Positions 8,596-18,901 of a DNA stretch of 64,000 nucleotides are shown piece after piece. Made by a program: the position numbers and the translations under genes. The notes below the pieces were generated by a model. The model did not search any database. It was not told where the DNA came from and worked only from the letters and a program-made list of their open reading frames with translations. Every line of letters begins with the position of its first letter. Within the stretch, counting starts at the first letter, position 1. The stretch is from Desulfovibrio gilichinskyi (lineage in GTDB: Bacteria > Desulfobacterota > Desulfovibrionia > Desulfovibrionales > Desulfovibrionaceae), in assembly GCF_900177375.1 (NCBI RefSeq), contig NZ_FWZU01000003.1, forward strand, positions 62,001 through 126,000. Direction: 5' to 3'.

Positions 8596-10152
8596 CTACT
8601 TGTTTTGCATTAGGCTATGATAATAATAGGTCCTATTTTTACCTCGCTGCTTAGCTTCATACATGGCCGCATCTGCGGCTTTAACAAGATCATTCGATGT
8701 TCCAGCATCTTGCGGGTATAAGGCTATCCCTATACTGGCGCTGACTTGACAAATGTGTCCTTCACAAGTTGATGGCACTGCTAAAGATTTGCACAATTTT
8801 TCTGCAATTATTTTTAAGTCCGACGGGTCACTGAACATTTCAATTAGAACGATAAATTCATCGCCTCCGATGCGGCAGGCTGTGTCTGATTTTCGGATTG
8901 ACTTTGAAAGACGTTTTCCTATCGTTCTTAGCAGGGTGTCTCCTGTATTATGTCCAAAGCTGTCGTTGATAATTTTGAATCCATCTAAGTCTATGTACAG
9001 TATAGCCAATGAATAGTTGTTCCGTTCCGCCATAGCCATAGCTTTTTTGAGCTGAGCATAGAACATGTTCCGGTTCGGTAGCCCTGTAATCTGATCATGC
9101 ATGGCAAGATAATTGATTTTGGCTTCGTAGATCTTACGTTCGGTTATATCTGTGAAAGCTCCGACTACTCCGATTTTTTCCCCGGAGATATCTGTAAATG
9201 CGGTTTTTTCTATTTCAATTTCATGTCGCAGCCCGTCAGGAAAAGGAAATGCTGTTTCATATTTTTGGTCTTGCCCTGATTCTAAGGTAGTACGGTCATA
9301 ATTTTGGGCAAGTTCTGAAGACAAATCTGGAATAATTTCTAAGGTTGTTTTACCTATTATCTGGTCTTTTGAACGTCCAACAACTGAAGCGAAAGCTTTA
9401 TTTATGGTGTGAAAGCGTAAATCCTTGTCTTTATAAAAAACAGGCAATGGAATTGCGTCTAATAATGCATTCATGAAGTGATAGTGTTGTTCTAATGTAG
9501 CCGTTTGCTCATTTCTCCTCATTTCAGTTTTTTCAACACTGCCCCAGATAAAACCTAGCGTGGCTGTGACTAGCGAAACCGAATAGATTAATCCATGGCT
9601 CCAGTATGGCCAGTTGGACAGAAGATCAGGGTGCATGCTTAAAGCAAATAATCGAAAGGATATGGCTGTAATCAAGAGTATTCCGGAAGCGAAAAGCAAA
9701 TACTGATAATTCCTCATTTTTTCAGTTGCACGTAAGACAGACCATAAGCAGATAGCAAGCTGCAGGGCTATCAGTAGCAAAAATGATATTTCAAGTCTAA
9801 AAGTGTTCGGAATTACTAATACAAATATATAAGAAGAAACAAAGACTGCACAAAGAAATAGCAGAGATAATTTGATAAGTTTGTGCGAGATTCGGCGAAA
9901 ACGTTCAATGCCGATATTGAGTAATATTAGAGATGCCAGACTCAGTGTTTGGGATGCAATGATGTAATAGTCTGGAATATAGGAACTGAAAGTCATAAGC
10001 ATGAAAGACACACTTAAACATAAATATGCTATACTGATAATAAGGAAACCACTGGGTTTATTATGGAATAAAATGACGAACAGAAGGATAAATCCTTGTG
10101 CAAAGCAAATAATGGAATTGCTTAGTAGGAGAATGTTAATATCGATCACCAT
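8596..10152 (-). CDS. Membrane diguanylate cyclase (7TM-PAS-GGDEF)
   Basis: 518 residues. About seven hydrophobic helices occupy residues 1-205, followed by a PAS domain (about 220-340, ending in a typical DITERKI linker) and a GGDEF domain (about 350-510). The active-site motif GGDEF begins at residue 429 and is intact. The product-inhibition motif RxxD (RKSD) lies five residues before it, so feedback control by cyclic-di-GMP is expected. It should make cyclic-di-GMP from two GTP at the inner membrane in response to a membrane or PAS-sensed cue. It is first in a two-gene operon with the EAL-like/HDOD protein. Confidence 0.9.
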   Translation of the reverse strand: MVIDINILLLSNSIICFAQGFILLFVILFHNKPSGFLIISIAYLCLSVSFMLMTFSSYIPDYYIIASQTLSLASLILLNIGIERFRRISHKLIKLSLLFLCAVFVSSYIFVLVIPNTFRLEISFLLLIALQLAICLWSVLRATEKMRNYQYLLFASGILLITAISFRLFALSMHPDLLSNWPYWSHGLIYSVSLVTATLGFIWGSVEKTEMRRNEQTATLEQHYHFMNALLDAIPLPVFYKDKDLRFHTINKAFASVVGRSKDQIIGKTTLEIIPDLSSELAQNYDRTTLESGQDQKYETAFPFPDGLRHEIEIEKTAFTDISGEKIGVVGAFTDITERKIYEAKINYLAMHDQITGLPNRNMFYAQLKKAMAMAERNNYSLAILYIDLDGFKIINDSFGHNTGDTLLRTIGKRLSKSIRKSDTACRIGGDEFIVLIEMFSDPSDLKIIAEKLCKSLAVPSTCEGHICQVSASIGIALYPQDAGTSNDLVKAADAAMYEAKQRGKNRTYYYHSLMQNK

Positions 10153-10539
10153 TAATAAAGTGCTCCAAAACCGAAGTTTATATGTGGCAACAGTTTTTAG
10201 TTATTATAACATAACATCGTGTTAAATTACTGTCTATGGTAGTGGTAAAATAGAGTAGGCTCTTGTTTGAAAATAAATTAGTAAGAATTATTATCATATA
10301 TATCTATTTATGCCGAGTGTAGTAAAGTATTTCATACTGTTACGGGTTGAATTAAAAAAATAATGTGTTTTTGGTAGATGAGGGATGATAATTGTAAATA
10401 TCGCTATGTACCCTTGGGGTACGCTGAAATATTAATTATGAAGAACTTTTTTTGCGCGACGATATGTGTGCTGCAAGGCAGCTAGATCCTAAACTGAAAG
10501 GATTTGCTTTAAGTGAAAAGTCCCTGTGAGGAATAAAAT
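10153..10539. other. Divergent promoter region with a GTACCC palindrome
   Basis: 387 nt of AT-rich DNA between the divergent diguanylate cyclase and hybrid kinase genes. A 15-nt palindrome (GTACCC-TTG-GGGTAC) lies at 10408-10422, about 120 nt before the kinase start; it could be a regulator site or a small hairpin. No ORF with a ribosome binding site was seen. Confidence 0.4.
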
Positions 10540-13500
10540 TTGTTTTTAAAAAAAATAAAGAAAAACCGCATTGCTAAAATTTTGAAAAGTGGGTTGTGTC
10601 TGGCAGCACTTTCACTGTTTTTACTATCCTCTTTTCCGAGCTTTTCAAATTGTGCCCAAATTAAAGAGCATAGTGTCTCTTACGCTGTTTTTAGCGGAAA
10701 CAAGATAAACACTGCGCAGAATTTGCTGGTTGCGGAAGCAGGCGGTGCTTTCGCAGATAATGAATCTTCACAGAGTCAGGACACGCAAACTGCTATCAGG
10801 TATAAGACTGACTCTGCTCTTGAATTTAGTGTTCTCAGTGAAATTGTAATGCTGTTAGTTTTTGTGATTCTGTTGATATTTTTTTGGAATCGTAAACTTT
10901 TTAAACTGAATCAGATTTTAAATGCGGAAGTTGCGCAGCGCAGAAAAATGGAGATTGTTCAGAATTCACTTTATCGTATTGCGCTTGCGGTTACGGAAGT
11001 TTCAGGGATGGAAGAGTTTTATTCTATAGTGCAGAAGAGTATTGCTGAATTCATGTACGCCAGTAATTTTTATATTGCCATTTATGATCATGAAAAAGAC
11101 GAGCTCAGCTTTCCTTATTTTGCTGTAAACGAGGAGAACGTTCCTGCGCCTAGAACGCTTGGAAAAGGGTTTACTGATTATGTGATAAGAACCGGTGAAC
11201 CCTTGCTGGCGGATGAAAGTAAGCAGAAGGAGCTTATCGCCAGCGGAGAGTTTGAAAGGATTGGGAAACCTTCTGTTGCTTGGATCGGGATTCCTCTTAG
11301 TCACGAAGGAAAGACTGTTGGAGTATTATCTGTACAAAGTTTTGATGATGGTGAAATTTTAAATGAAGTAGATTTAGAGCTTCTCATGTTTATTTCGCCA
11401 TATATAGGAATTGCGTTTGACCGCCTTCAGCTGCATGAGCATGGGCGATTAAAAGCTTTAGAATTACAAGAAAGTGAAGAACGGTTCAGAATACTTTTCG
11501 AAGAATCATCTGATGCGGTAGTTTTAATAAACGGGGACTCAATCGTTCAATGTAATCGCGCCGCTTCCGGCCTTTTACAGATGAGTTCTCCTTCAGAATT
11601 AATAGGATTACAGATTAAAGATATTTCACCAGCGAATCAGACGGACAAATTCTTTTCAACAGAAAAAGTAAATAAACAGATTACGGGCGGAGCTGTTAAT
11701 GGCAAGTCCAAATTTGAATCGAACTTACAAAGAGCTGATGGTAATATTTTCCCGGTAGAAGTTTTGCTGACCCCGATTTATTACAAGGGGCAAAATCTGG
11801 TTCACTGTGTATGGAGGGATATTACGGAAAGAAAACTGGCTGAAGCTGCTCTGACTGAAAGGGAAGTTAAATATAGAGCTCTATTTGATTATGCAAACGA
11901 TGCAATTGTACTGATGGATTTAAAGGGTAACTATGTAAGTGCCAATCCTGAAGCTATATCGATGTTTGGCTGCGATTCGGAAGAAGAATTCCAGTCTTAT
12001 TCTCCAGCAGATTTCATGCCCGACATTCAACCTAATGGGGTCTCTTCAGTTATCTCTTTTGCTAAAAACATTCAGATGGCTATTGATTCAGGTAGCTTAG
12101 AGTATGAAGGTGTTGGTAAGCGTCTGGATGGAGAGAATTTTTACGTGAATATACGGGTTCGCCCTTTGGTTGTTAACGGAGAAACTCTTTTACTTGGTAA
12201 TTTGCGCGACATTACCGAAAGAAAAAACAGCCGTGAGCAGATTAAGCGTTCTGTTTCGCTGCTTACTGCAACAATTGAATCTTCTGCAGATGGGATTTTA
12301 GCTGTTGACGGTGCTGGTTTGGTTGTTGCCTGGAACAGCAGACTTGCTGATATGTGGAATCTGTCAGGAGTCGCTCTGGATGAAGGCGTAGCCGCAGATA
12401 TTTTTAATTTAATTCTTGATCAGGTGGATGGTTCAAGTGTTTTAAAAGATAATATTTGGAATTCTTCATTTGAATCTGATTTGAATCATGTTGATGAACT
12501 TAATTTGAAAGATGGAAGAATTATTGAAAGATATTCAAATCCCCAGCGTATAGGTTCAGAGGTTGTAGGAAGGGTTTGGAGTTTTAGAGATGTGACAGCA
12601 AGGCGCAGAAGCGAAAAAGATCTGGCAGAGTCGTATCGCCGCCTGCATGATATAATAGAATTTTTGCCTGACCCGGCAATGGTTGTTGATAGCCGGGGTG
12701 TAGTTGTCGCATGGAATAGGGCCATGGAAGAAGTTACAGGCGTTGCGAAGGAGAATATGCTCGGTAAAGGCGACCACGAGTACTCAATCCCTTTTTACGG
12801 TGAACGTAAGTTGACTTTACTCAGCAGGGCCGTTTCAGGAGGAAAAGAATCACCGGACAATTTATATGAATTCGTTCAACGTAAAGGGGATATGTTGTTC
12901 GGAGAATTTTATGCTCCTAATGTTTTGGGGGGTGAAGGTGCGTATCTTTGGGGTGTAGCCCGGCCTTTACGTGATTCGTCGGGGAAAATTTATGGCGGAA
13001 TAGAATGTTTGCGCAATGTTACAGACCGTCGCCGCGTAGCCAAGGAACTTACCAGAGCAAAGCTTGCAGCAGAAGCTGCAACCCGTGCTAAGTCGGAGTT
13101 TCTGGCAAATATGAGTCATGAAATTCGAACTCCGATGAATAGTATTATTGGTCTTGGGCACCTTGTATTAAATTCTACGCTTGATATTGCTCAAAGAGAA
13201 TCTCTGGAAAAAATGATGTCTTCGGCTGATTCGTTACTTTCAATTATTGAAGAAATTCTTGATTTTTCAAAAATTGAAGCATGTAAGCTGGTCCTTGAAA
13301 GAACCGAATTTGAACTTGATGGTGTTCTTGATAAACTGTGTAATCTTGTTGCAATCAAAGCTGAAGAAAAGGGGCTTGATTTTGTATTGTCAGTTGCTCC
13401 TGATGTGCCGCATCGCGTAATAGGTGACCCTCTTCGTTTGGAACAAATCCTTACTAATCTTACAAACAATGCAATAAAATTTACAAAAAAAGGGGAGGTT

Positions 13501-15303
13501 GCGCTTTTTATTTCCTGCAAAGGGACACCGCGCAGCCCCAAAGGGACTTGTATAAGATTTACAGTTAAAGATAGCGGAATCGGTCTTAGTAAAGAAGAAC
13601 AGGCGGAGTTGTTCAAGGCTTTCAGTCAGGCTGATGCCTCAACTACGCGTAAATTCGGTGGAACAGGATTAGGGCTGGCTATCTCAAAAAGTTTAGTCAA
13701 TTTAATGGGCGGGGACATAACTGTTCAGAGTCAAACAGGTGTAGGAAGCTCCTTTGAGTTTGATGTTGATTTCGCAATTATTGAAGATTCTCCTCGCTTG
13801 GTTTTGCCTGACTGCGTTCACAAAATGAAAGTGCTGGTAATTGATGATAATGAAAATTCGAGACAATTTATAGGAGACTGGCTTGAATCATTATCTCTTG
13901 AGACCAGTTTAACGGATTCTGTTGATTCAGGAGTCGAGCTGCTGCAATCAGGCTTTATGGCAGGTGATACAATAGATTTAATTTTTATGAATTATGACAG
14001 GGAGCATGAGGACCATTTTAAAGCTGTTAAATTAATCCGGTCGAATTCTGATTTAATTGATACCCCGATTGTAATGATGCTCCCGTTCGGCGCTGACGAA
14101 AATATCCGCAAGCAGGCTTCGTTTAGCGGAGTAAATGGATTTATATCAAAACCTGCGACAAGAGTTTCTTTGTATCAGTCTGTAGTTGATGTCTTTAAAC
14201 TCGAATCTATTATGAAAACGCATGAATTGGCTTCCGGCAACAAAAAACTTGTCGGTTTCGGGGGGCGGAGTATTAAGGCTCTTTTAGTTGAAGATAATCA
14301 GCTTAACCAGCACGTGGCGACCAAGATGCTGGAGAGTTTGGGACTAAGCGTTACTGTTGCAGAAAATGGGCGGCAGGCTTTGGATCTGTTATGGGCGGCT
14401 CCTTTTGACATTGTATTAATGGATATTCAGATGCCCGAGATGGACGGGCTGACAGCAACTAGGATAATTCGTTCCGATGAACACTATAAGGACCTGCCTA
14501 TTTTGGCAATGACGGCTCATGCTATGCAGGGCGATCGTGAAAAAAGCTTAGTAGCCGGAATGAATGACCACATAACAAAACCTATTTCACCGTCAACTCT
14601 TTTAGCTGTTTTAAAAAAATATATTAAATCAAAATCGTTCAGCTATATACCGATCAGTCGCAATGCCGGACAGGACGGTATAGTTATTCCAGAGCTGGCC
14701 GGGATTGATACTGCGAAAGGGTTAAGTAATATCGGTGGTAATAAGAAAGGTTATCTGCGGGTTTTGAAGGGATTTAAGAATGATTATGGGAAGTTTGCTG
14801 ATGAATTTAAAATACTGATTGATAAATTGGAATTGGAAAAAGCTGCAATGAATATTCATTCTTTGAAAGGTGTAAGCGGCAATATCGGGGCTAATCGTCT
14901 TTACGATTTATGCCGGAGCATTGAAAATGAAATTCATGAATATGATGAAGATAGAATGAATGGCGCTTTAAATAGACTCACATCTGAATTAACGATAATA
15001 ACTAAAGCATTAAATGGGTTGCCCGATGCCAGTGTAAATGAAAGCACTGTTTATACCGATGATAAAGAAAAAAGTTTTGAACTTATAAATAAATTATACA
15101 ATCTTCTTAAAGATGGAGATGCAGACTCCTATGATGTCCTTGAAAAACTTATTTCATTTATTGACCCTGAGCGGTTTGAGGGGCAACTTCAAACTTTAAC
15201 GCAGCATATTGATAATTTAGATTTTGATAAATGTTGTTTGGTTTTAGAAAAAATAGCGGATGAACTGGGTATCACTCTTAACAGAGGGACGTTTAATGGA
15301 TGA
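10540..15303 (+). CDS. Large hybrid sensor histidine kinase (GAF-PAS4-HisKA-HATPase-REC-REC-Hpt)
   Basis: 1587 residues. There is an N-terminal hydrophobic segment (about 20-40), a periplasmic stretch, and a transmembrane helix at about 100-120. Next come a GAF domain (about 140-300), four PAS domains (about 315-830, each closing with an RDIT- or RNVT-type linker), HisKA with His860 ([10 protein letters not shown]), and HATPase (N box TNLTNNAIKFT, G box FGGTGLGLAISKSLV). Two receivers follow. In the first the phosphoacceptor is replaced by Asn1151 (LIFMNYD); the second is intact (Asp1295, LMDIQMPEMDG). An Hpt domain (His1440, HSLKG) ends the protein. It is a complete phosphorelay with a pseudo-receiver. 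The start is a TTG after GTGAGGA. It overlaps the next gene by 8 nt. Confidence 0.9.
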   Translation: MFLKKIKKNRIAKILKSGLCLAALSLFLLSSFPSFSNCAQIKEHSVSYAVFSGNKINTAQNLLVAEAGGAFADNESSQSQDTQTAIRYKTDSALEFSVLSEIVMLLVFVILLIFFWNRKLFKLNQILNAEVAQRRKMEIVQNSLYRIALAVTEVSGMEEFYSIVQKSIAEFMYASNFYIAIYDHEKDELSFPYFAVNEENVPAPRTLGKGFTDYVIRTGEPLLADESKQKELIASGEFERIGKPSVAWIGIPLSHEGKTVGVLSVQSFDDGEILNEVDLELLMFISPYIGIAFDRLQLHEHGRLKALELQESEERFRILFEESSDAVVLINGDSIVQCNRAASGLLQMSSPSELIGLQIKDISPANQTDKFFSTEKVNKQITGGAVNGKSKFESNLQRADGNIFPVEVLLTPIYYKGQNLVHCVWRDITERKLAEAALTEREVKYRALFDYANDAIVLMDLKGNYVSANPEAISMFGCDSEEEFQSYSPADFMPDIQPNGVSSVISFAKNIQMAIDSGSLEYEGVGKRLDGENFYVNIRVRPLVVNGETLLLGNLRDITERKNSREQIKRSVSLLTATIESSADGILAVDGAGLVVAWNSRLADMWNLSGVALDEGVAADIFNLILDQVDGSSVLKDNIWNSSFESDLNHVDELNLKDGRIIERYSNPQRIGSEVVGRVWSFRDVTARRRSEKDLAESYRRLHDIIEFLPDPAMVVDSRGVVVAWNRAMEEVTGVAKENMLGKGDHEYSIPFYGERKLTLLSRAVSGGKESPDNLYEFVQRKGDMLFGEFYAPNVLGGEGAYLWGVARPLRDSSGKIYGGIECLRNVTDRRRVAKELTRAKLAAEAATRAKSEFLANMSHEIRTPMNSIIGLGHLVLNSTLDIAQRESLEKMMSSADSLLSIIEEILDFSKIEACKLVLERTEFELDGVLDKLCNLVAIKAEEKGLDFVLSVAPDVPHRVIGDPLRLEQILTNLTNNAIKFTKKGEVALFISCKGTPRSPKGTCIRFTVKDSGIGLSKEEQAELFKAFSQADASTTRKFGGTGLGLAISKSLVNLMGGDITVQSQTGVGSSFEFDVDFAIIEDSPRLVLPDCVHKMKVLVIDDNENSRQFIGDWLESLSLETSLTDSVDSGVELLQSGFMAGDTIDLIFMNYDREHEDHFKAVKLIRSNSDLIDTPIVMMLPFGADENIRKQASFSGVNGFISKPATRVSLYQSVVDVFKLESIMKTHELASGNKKLVGFGGRSIKALLVEDNQLNQHVATKMLESLGLSVTVAENGRQALDLLWAAPFDIVLMDIQMPEMDGLTATRIIRSDEHYKDLPILAMTAHAMQGDREKSLVAGMNDHITKPISPSTLLAVLKKYIKSKSFSYIPISRNAGQDGIVIPELAGIDTAKGLSNIGGNKKGYLRVLKGFKNDYGKFADEFKILIDKLELEKAAMNIHSLKGVSGNIGANRLYDLCRSIENEIHEYDEDRMNGALNRLTSELTIITKALNGLPDASVNESTVYTDDKEKSFELINKLYNLLKDGDADSYDVLEKLISFIDPERFEGQLQTLTQHIDNLDFDKCCLVLEKIADELGITLNRGTFNG

Positions 15304-16207
15304 GAAACCTAAAATCTTAATTGTCGATGATGACCGTCTAAATCTCAACGTTCTTGCCGACTTGCTCCGGCTGGACTATAAAGTTATTCTTGCAAAGAAT
15401 GCTAATCAGGCGTTAGACCGTATAAATGCGGAGTTCCCTCCGGATCTTATCTTGCTGGATGTTGTTATGCCTGAAATGGACGGGTATACCTTGCTGCATA
15501 AGATCAAAGAGCAGGAATCTTCCAGAAATATTCCGGTTATTTTTATCACTGCACTTGATTCAAAGCAGAACGAAGCTCGCGGTTTGGAAATGGGGGCTGT
15601 TGATTACATTCGGAAGCCTTTTCATCCTTCAATTGTTAAAGCCAGAATTAAAAACCATCTCACAATTGTCAGGCAGCGGAAACTGCTTGAGGGATTGGCA
15701 AATCTTGACGGGCTTACGGAAATGCCGAATCGCAGAAGTTTTGAGATTGCAGTCGAAAAGGAATGGCGCAGATGTTTGCGGTCAGGTGACTTAATCTCCC
15801 TTGCTATATTGGATGTAGATTGCTTTAAACAGTTCAATGATAATTATGGACATACCGCAGGTGATGATGCTCTCAAAAAAGTAGCCAGCGTCCTTGAGCG
15901 TGAAATTAGGCGTCCGTCTGATCTTGCTGCCAGATTCGGCGGAGAGGAATTTGTTATTTTATTGCCTGAGACTGATGCTGAGGGTGCCAAATTTAAGGTG
16001 GAAATGGTGCGCTCCGAGGTTGAGGCTTTACAGGTTGTCCACGGTTTTTCTTCGGCCGGGCAGTTTCTGACAGTCAGTATCGGCGGGGTTACTGTTTCTC
16101 CGTCAATGTCTTCGAAACCGCTGGATATGACTGTAGGAGCAGATTCTATGCTTTACGAAGCTAAACGCCGCGGCAGAAATATGATTTTATGGACTGACCT
16201 TACCTGA
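15296..16207 (+). CDS. Response regulator diguanylate cyclase (REC-GGDEF)
   Basis: 303 residues: receiver domain (acidic pair near 11-13, phosphoacceptor Asp55 in LLDVVMPEMDG, lysine in IRKPF) joined to a GGDEF domain. The motif is GGEEF at residue 215, with an inhibitory-site RPSD five residues earlier. The start at 15296 has AGAGGGA ahead and overlaps the end of the hybrid kinase gene by 8 nt, so translation is likely coupled. The overlap makes it the probable output of that phosphorelay: kinase to Hpt to this receiver to cyclic-di-GMP synthesis. Its 3' end overlaps that of the convergent kinase gene by 21 nt. Confidence 0.92.
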   Translation: MDEKPKILIVDDDRLNLNVLADLLRLDYKVILAKNANQALDRINAEFPPDLILLDVVMPEMDGYTLLHKIKEQESSRNIPVIFITALDSKQNEARGLEMGAVDYIRKPFHPSIVKARIKNHLTIVRQRKLLEGLANLDGLTEMPNRRSFEIAVEKEWRRCLRSGDLISLAILDVDCFKQFNDNYGHTAGDDALKKVASVLEREIRRPSDLAARFGGEEFVILLPETDAEGAKFKVEMVRSEVEALQVVHGFSSAGQFLTVSIGGVTVSPSMSSKPLDMTVGADSMLYEAKRRGRNMILWTDLT

Positions 16208-18901
16208 TGCATCAGAGCTGTTAGCTGGGAACCAAATTTCAAAAGAAGTGCCTTCGCCTAAGGAACTTTTGCATTCAATCCGTCCTTTCAAAGCTCTGGT
16301 GACGAGGTTGTAAACCAGATGCATCCCCAGTCCAGTGCTGCCTTCGCTCCGCTTGGTGGTGAAGAAAGGATCAAATATTTTAAGCAGTTGCTCGTCGTTC
16401 ATGCCTATTCCGTTATCTGAATAGTTGAATATAATTCCATTACCGTTTTTTTCAGCCTCAATGACTATCAGCCCGTGGTCGTTATCCGGAAACGCATGGG
16501 TGACAGAGTTTATTATAAGGTTTGAAAGGACTAACATAAGCGACCCTGGTGAAATTGTAATGTCGAGGTTCTTAGGGCATCTCACTTCCAGTCTGTGACT
16601 GTGGTCATTCAGTTTTGGTTTCAGAGAGATAAGGATCCCTTGAATATAATCATAAAGGTTAATGTCTCGCAGATCATCCGATGACTGGTCGACTGCTAAT
16701 TGCTTGAAATCGCTTATCAGTTTTGCCGCCCTGTCAAGGTTCTTTACAATATTTACAAGCGCGATTGAGCTGGTGGCAATATATTTTTCAAGATCTGACT
16801 TTTTTAAAGAGTTATCTGAAAATTGTGTTTGCAGGTTCTCGGTGATTTCTTTTAAGTAGGAAGTTCCGGTAACTCCGATGCCCAGTGGCGTGTTTACCTC
16901 ATGTGCTATGCCTGCTACCAACTCTCCAAGTGATGCCATTTTTTCTGTCTCAACAAGTTTGTTCTGGGTCTGTCGTAACTCATCCATTGATTTCATCAGA
17001 GCTGTGTTTGCATTTTCAAGCTCAACAGTTCGCATAGAAACTCTGTCCACCAGTTCTCTATTTATGTGCTGGAGAGAGTTCTCTGCTTCTTTTATACGCG
17101 TTATATCCATGGAAATAGTAAGAATCGCCTGTGTCTTTGTTGCCGCAGAGGTATAGGGCACTTTTGTTGTTTCAAGCCAGTGGATGTTTCTGTCCTTATC
17201 AATATAACTTTCCTCGAGTGAAAGTTTTTCATTTCGGTCAAGAACTCTCCTGTTATCTTCCTGTATCCGTGAAACGTCGTCACTATTGCTGATAATATCG
17301 GTCAGGACTTTCCCGGTAATAAAGTCAGCTGAATTATGAAGTCTCTCCGCTTTGTTTTTGTTAACTAGAAGAAATTTACCATCTATGTCGTTTGCAAATA
17401 TTTCTTGAGGAAGAAGGTCTATAATCTGCCTAAGCCTGGCTTCGCTTTCGAGAGCTTTTTTTATTGCATTTTTATTTTCTGTAATATTTTGCCCCTGCAG
17501 CAGGATAAAAATGGAATCATCATCTGTTCCCATTTTTACAGGGGAAAATGTCCACGTAAAAATTTGTTCTTCTTCTGACTTTGTCATCAGCGGTACTTCC
17601 AATAACGGCGGATTATACCCGGATGCTGCCAAGGCTAGGTATTCATTAATGTCTGGTAAATAGTCGGTTGGGAAAAGCTCTTTCAGATTGCTATTTTGCA
17701 GCTCCTTGTGATTGTTTCCGAGCAAATTTTCAGCAGATATGTTCATATCAATAATTTTACCCTCAGTGTCACAGTTAATTATTGGAGCTTTGGCAGATGA
17801 AAATAGTTTGGAGATATATGTGCTTTTTTCATGAATACTGCTGACCATTGTTTCCAGAGTGTTTCCTAACTGGTTAAACTCTTTTATTTTTCCTCTTATG
17901 AATGAAGCTTCGCTGGTTCCGTTTGCAACTAAGTATGCATAGTCGGTAAGTTTTTTAAGTGCTGTAAGAATCCTTTTTTGCATTATCCATGTTGCTGCAA
18001 CAGATAAAATTATGGTCAGGATAAGCATTATCCCGAAGATTTTCATAAAATTTTGTTTGAGAGATTGAAACTCCGGGGTGATTCGTGAAAAACTGAAAAG
18101 TAAAGGTGGGGCCGCTTGATCCGGCAACAGCTGAATTGTGGAGAAGAGAGTGTTATTTTTTATTGCAAAATTTCCGGGAGATGATTTGCAGGCCCAGTTC
18201 ACCAGTCCGCTGGCAGTAGGGCTGGAAGGATTGTTGGCACTGATCAATAGCTTATTTTGACTTATAAGGACTGCGTCCGCCGCCGCGGATGTTTTTTTTA
18301 GATTGTCTAAAAAAAGGGTATTAGAGTTTAAGTTGATTCCACCGTAAAGAACTCCGTTAATTTCTCCGGTTTGATCATTAGTGATAGGCACAGCGCAAAC
18401 AAGAACCGTTTGGTAAGTATTCCCTGTCTTGAAAGATAAATGTTTCCATGTCGGTAATGTTGTAAGATAATTTTTATGTTTTTCTGTGAATTGAATGGCA
18501 GGTGTTTCAACAATTCCTGCATCGATCCAGCGTTCACCGTCTTTGAAAAGTTCCAGGATATCCAGGAAATAGCCATGCTTTGAACTTATTAAATTATATA
18601 AGCTCTGTTTAATAAAGTCTGAGTCGCCGTCTGCCATGGCATTTTTAAATGCAGGTGATACTGATAACTCGATTAGGTCATCTTTTATGTCTCCGAGTGT
18701 ATTGTCTAAAGAGAATTCTATAATGCTTCTTGTTTTTTCAATATCACGTGTAAGTTCATTTTCAAGTGTTGTTTGAGACAGGTAGAATGATCCTGAAAAG
18801 AGAATTCCTCCCATAAGAATAAGGAACGCTATCATCGGGATGATTATTTGAGAGGTCAGCCCTAACTGGGGCGGGATCTGAAATATCTTCCTATTTATCA
18901 T
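16187..18901 (-). CDS. Sensor histidine kinase (periplasmic sensor-HAMP-PAS-PAS-HisKA-HATPase)
   Basis: 904 residues. A first transmembrane helix at about 16-42, a large periplasmic region (about 43-285) that looks like a dCache-type sensor (LEIFKDGERW-like and VLYGGINLN segments), a second helix at about 288-310 and a HAMP-like linker come first. Two PAS domains (about 365-480 and 485-610) and a coiled coil follow. The HisKA region has His667 in GIAHEVNTPLG, the NtrB/ArcB-unlike HEVNTP subtype that often acts without a fused receiver. HATPase boxes SNLIINSVTHAF and GSTGLGMHLV are present. The start codon overlaps the stop of a 40-residue lipoprotein gene (ATGA), so the two are co-translated. 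Confidence 0.9.
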   Translation of the reverse strand: MINRKIFQIPPQLGLTSQIIIPMIAFLILMGGILFSGSFYLSQTTLENELTRDIEKTRSIIEFSLDNTLGDIKDDLIELSVSPAFKNAMADGDSDFIKQSLYNLISSKHGYFLDILELFKDGERWIDAGIVETPAIQFTEKHKNYLTTLPTWKHLSFKTGNTYQTVLVCAVPITNDQTGEINGVLYGGINLNSNTLFLDNLKKTSAAADAVLISQNKLLISANNPSSPTASGLVNWACKSSPGNFAIKNNTLFSTIQLLPDQAAPPLLFSFSRITPEFQSLKQNFMKIFGIMLILTIILSVAATWIMQKRILTALKKLTDYAYLVANGTSEASFIRGKIKEFNQLGNTLETMVSSIHEKSTYISKLFSSAKAPIINCDTEGKIIDMNISAENLLGNNHKELQNSNLKELFPTDYLPDINEYLALAASGYNPPLLEVPLMTKSEEEQIFTWTFSPVKMGTDDDSIFILLQGQNITENKNAIKKALESEARLRQIIDLLPQEIFANDIDGKFLLVNKNKAERLHNSADFITGKVLTDIISNSDDVSRIQEDNRRVLDRNEKLSLEESYIDKDRNIHWLETTKVPYTSAATKTQAILTISMDITRIKEAENSLQHINRELVDRVSMRTVELENANTALMKSMDELRQTQNKLVETEKMASLGELVAGIAHEVNTPLGIGVTGTSYLKEITENLQTQFSDNSLKKSDLEKYIATSSIALVNIVKNLDRAAKLISDFKQLAVDQSSDDLRDINLYDYIQGILISLKPKLNDHSHRLEVRCPKNLDITISPGSLMLVLSNLIINSVTHAFPDNDHGLIVIEAEKNGNGIIFNYSDNGIGMNDEQLLKIFDPFFTTKRSEGSTGLGMHLVYNLVTRALKGRIECKSSLGEGTSFEIWFPANSSDASGKVSP

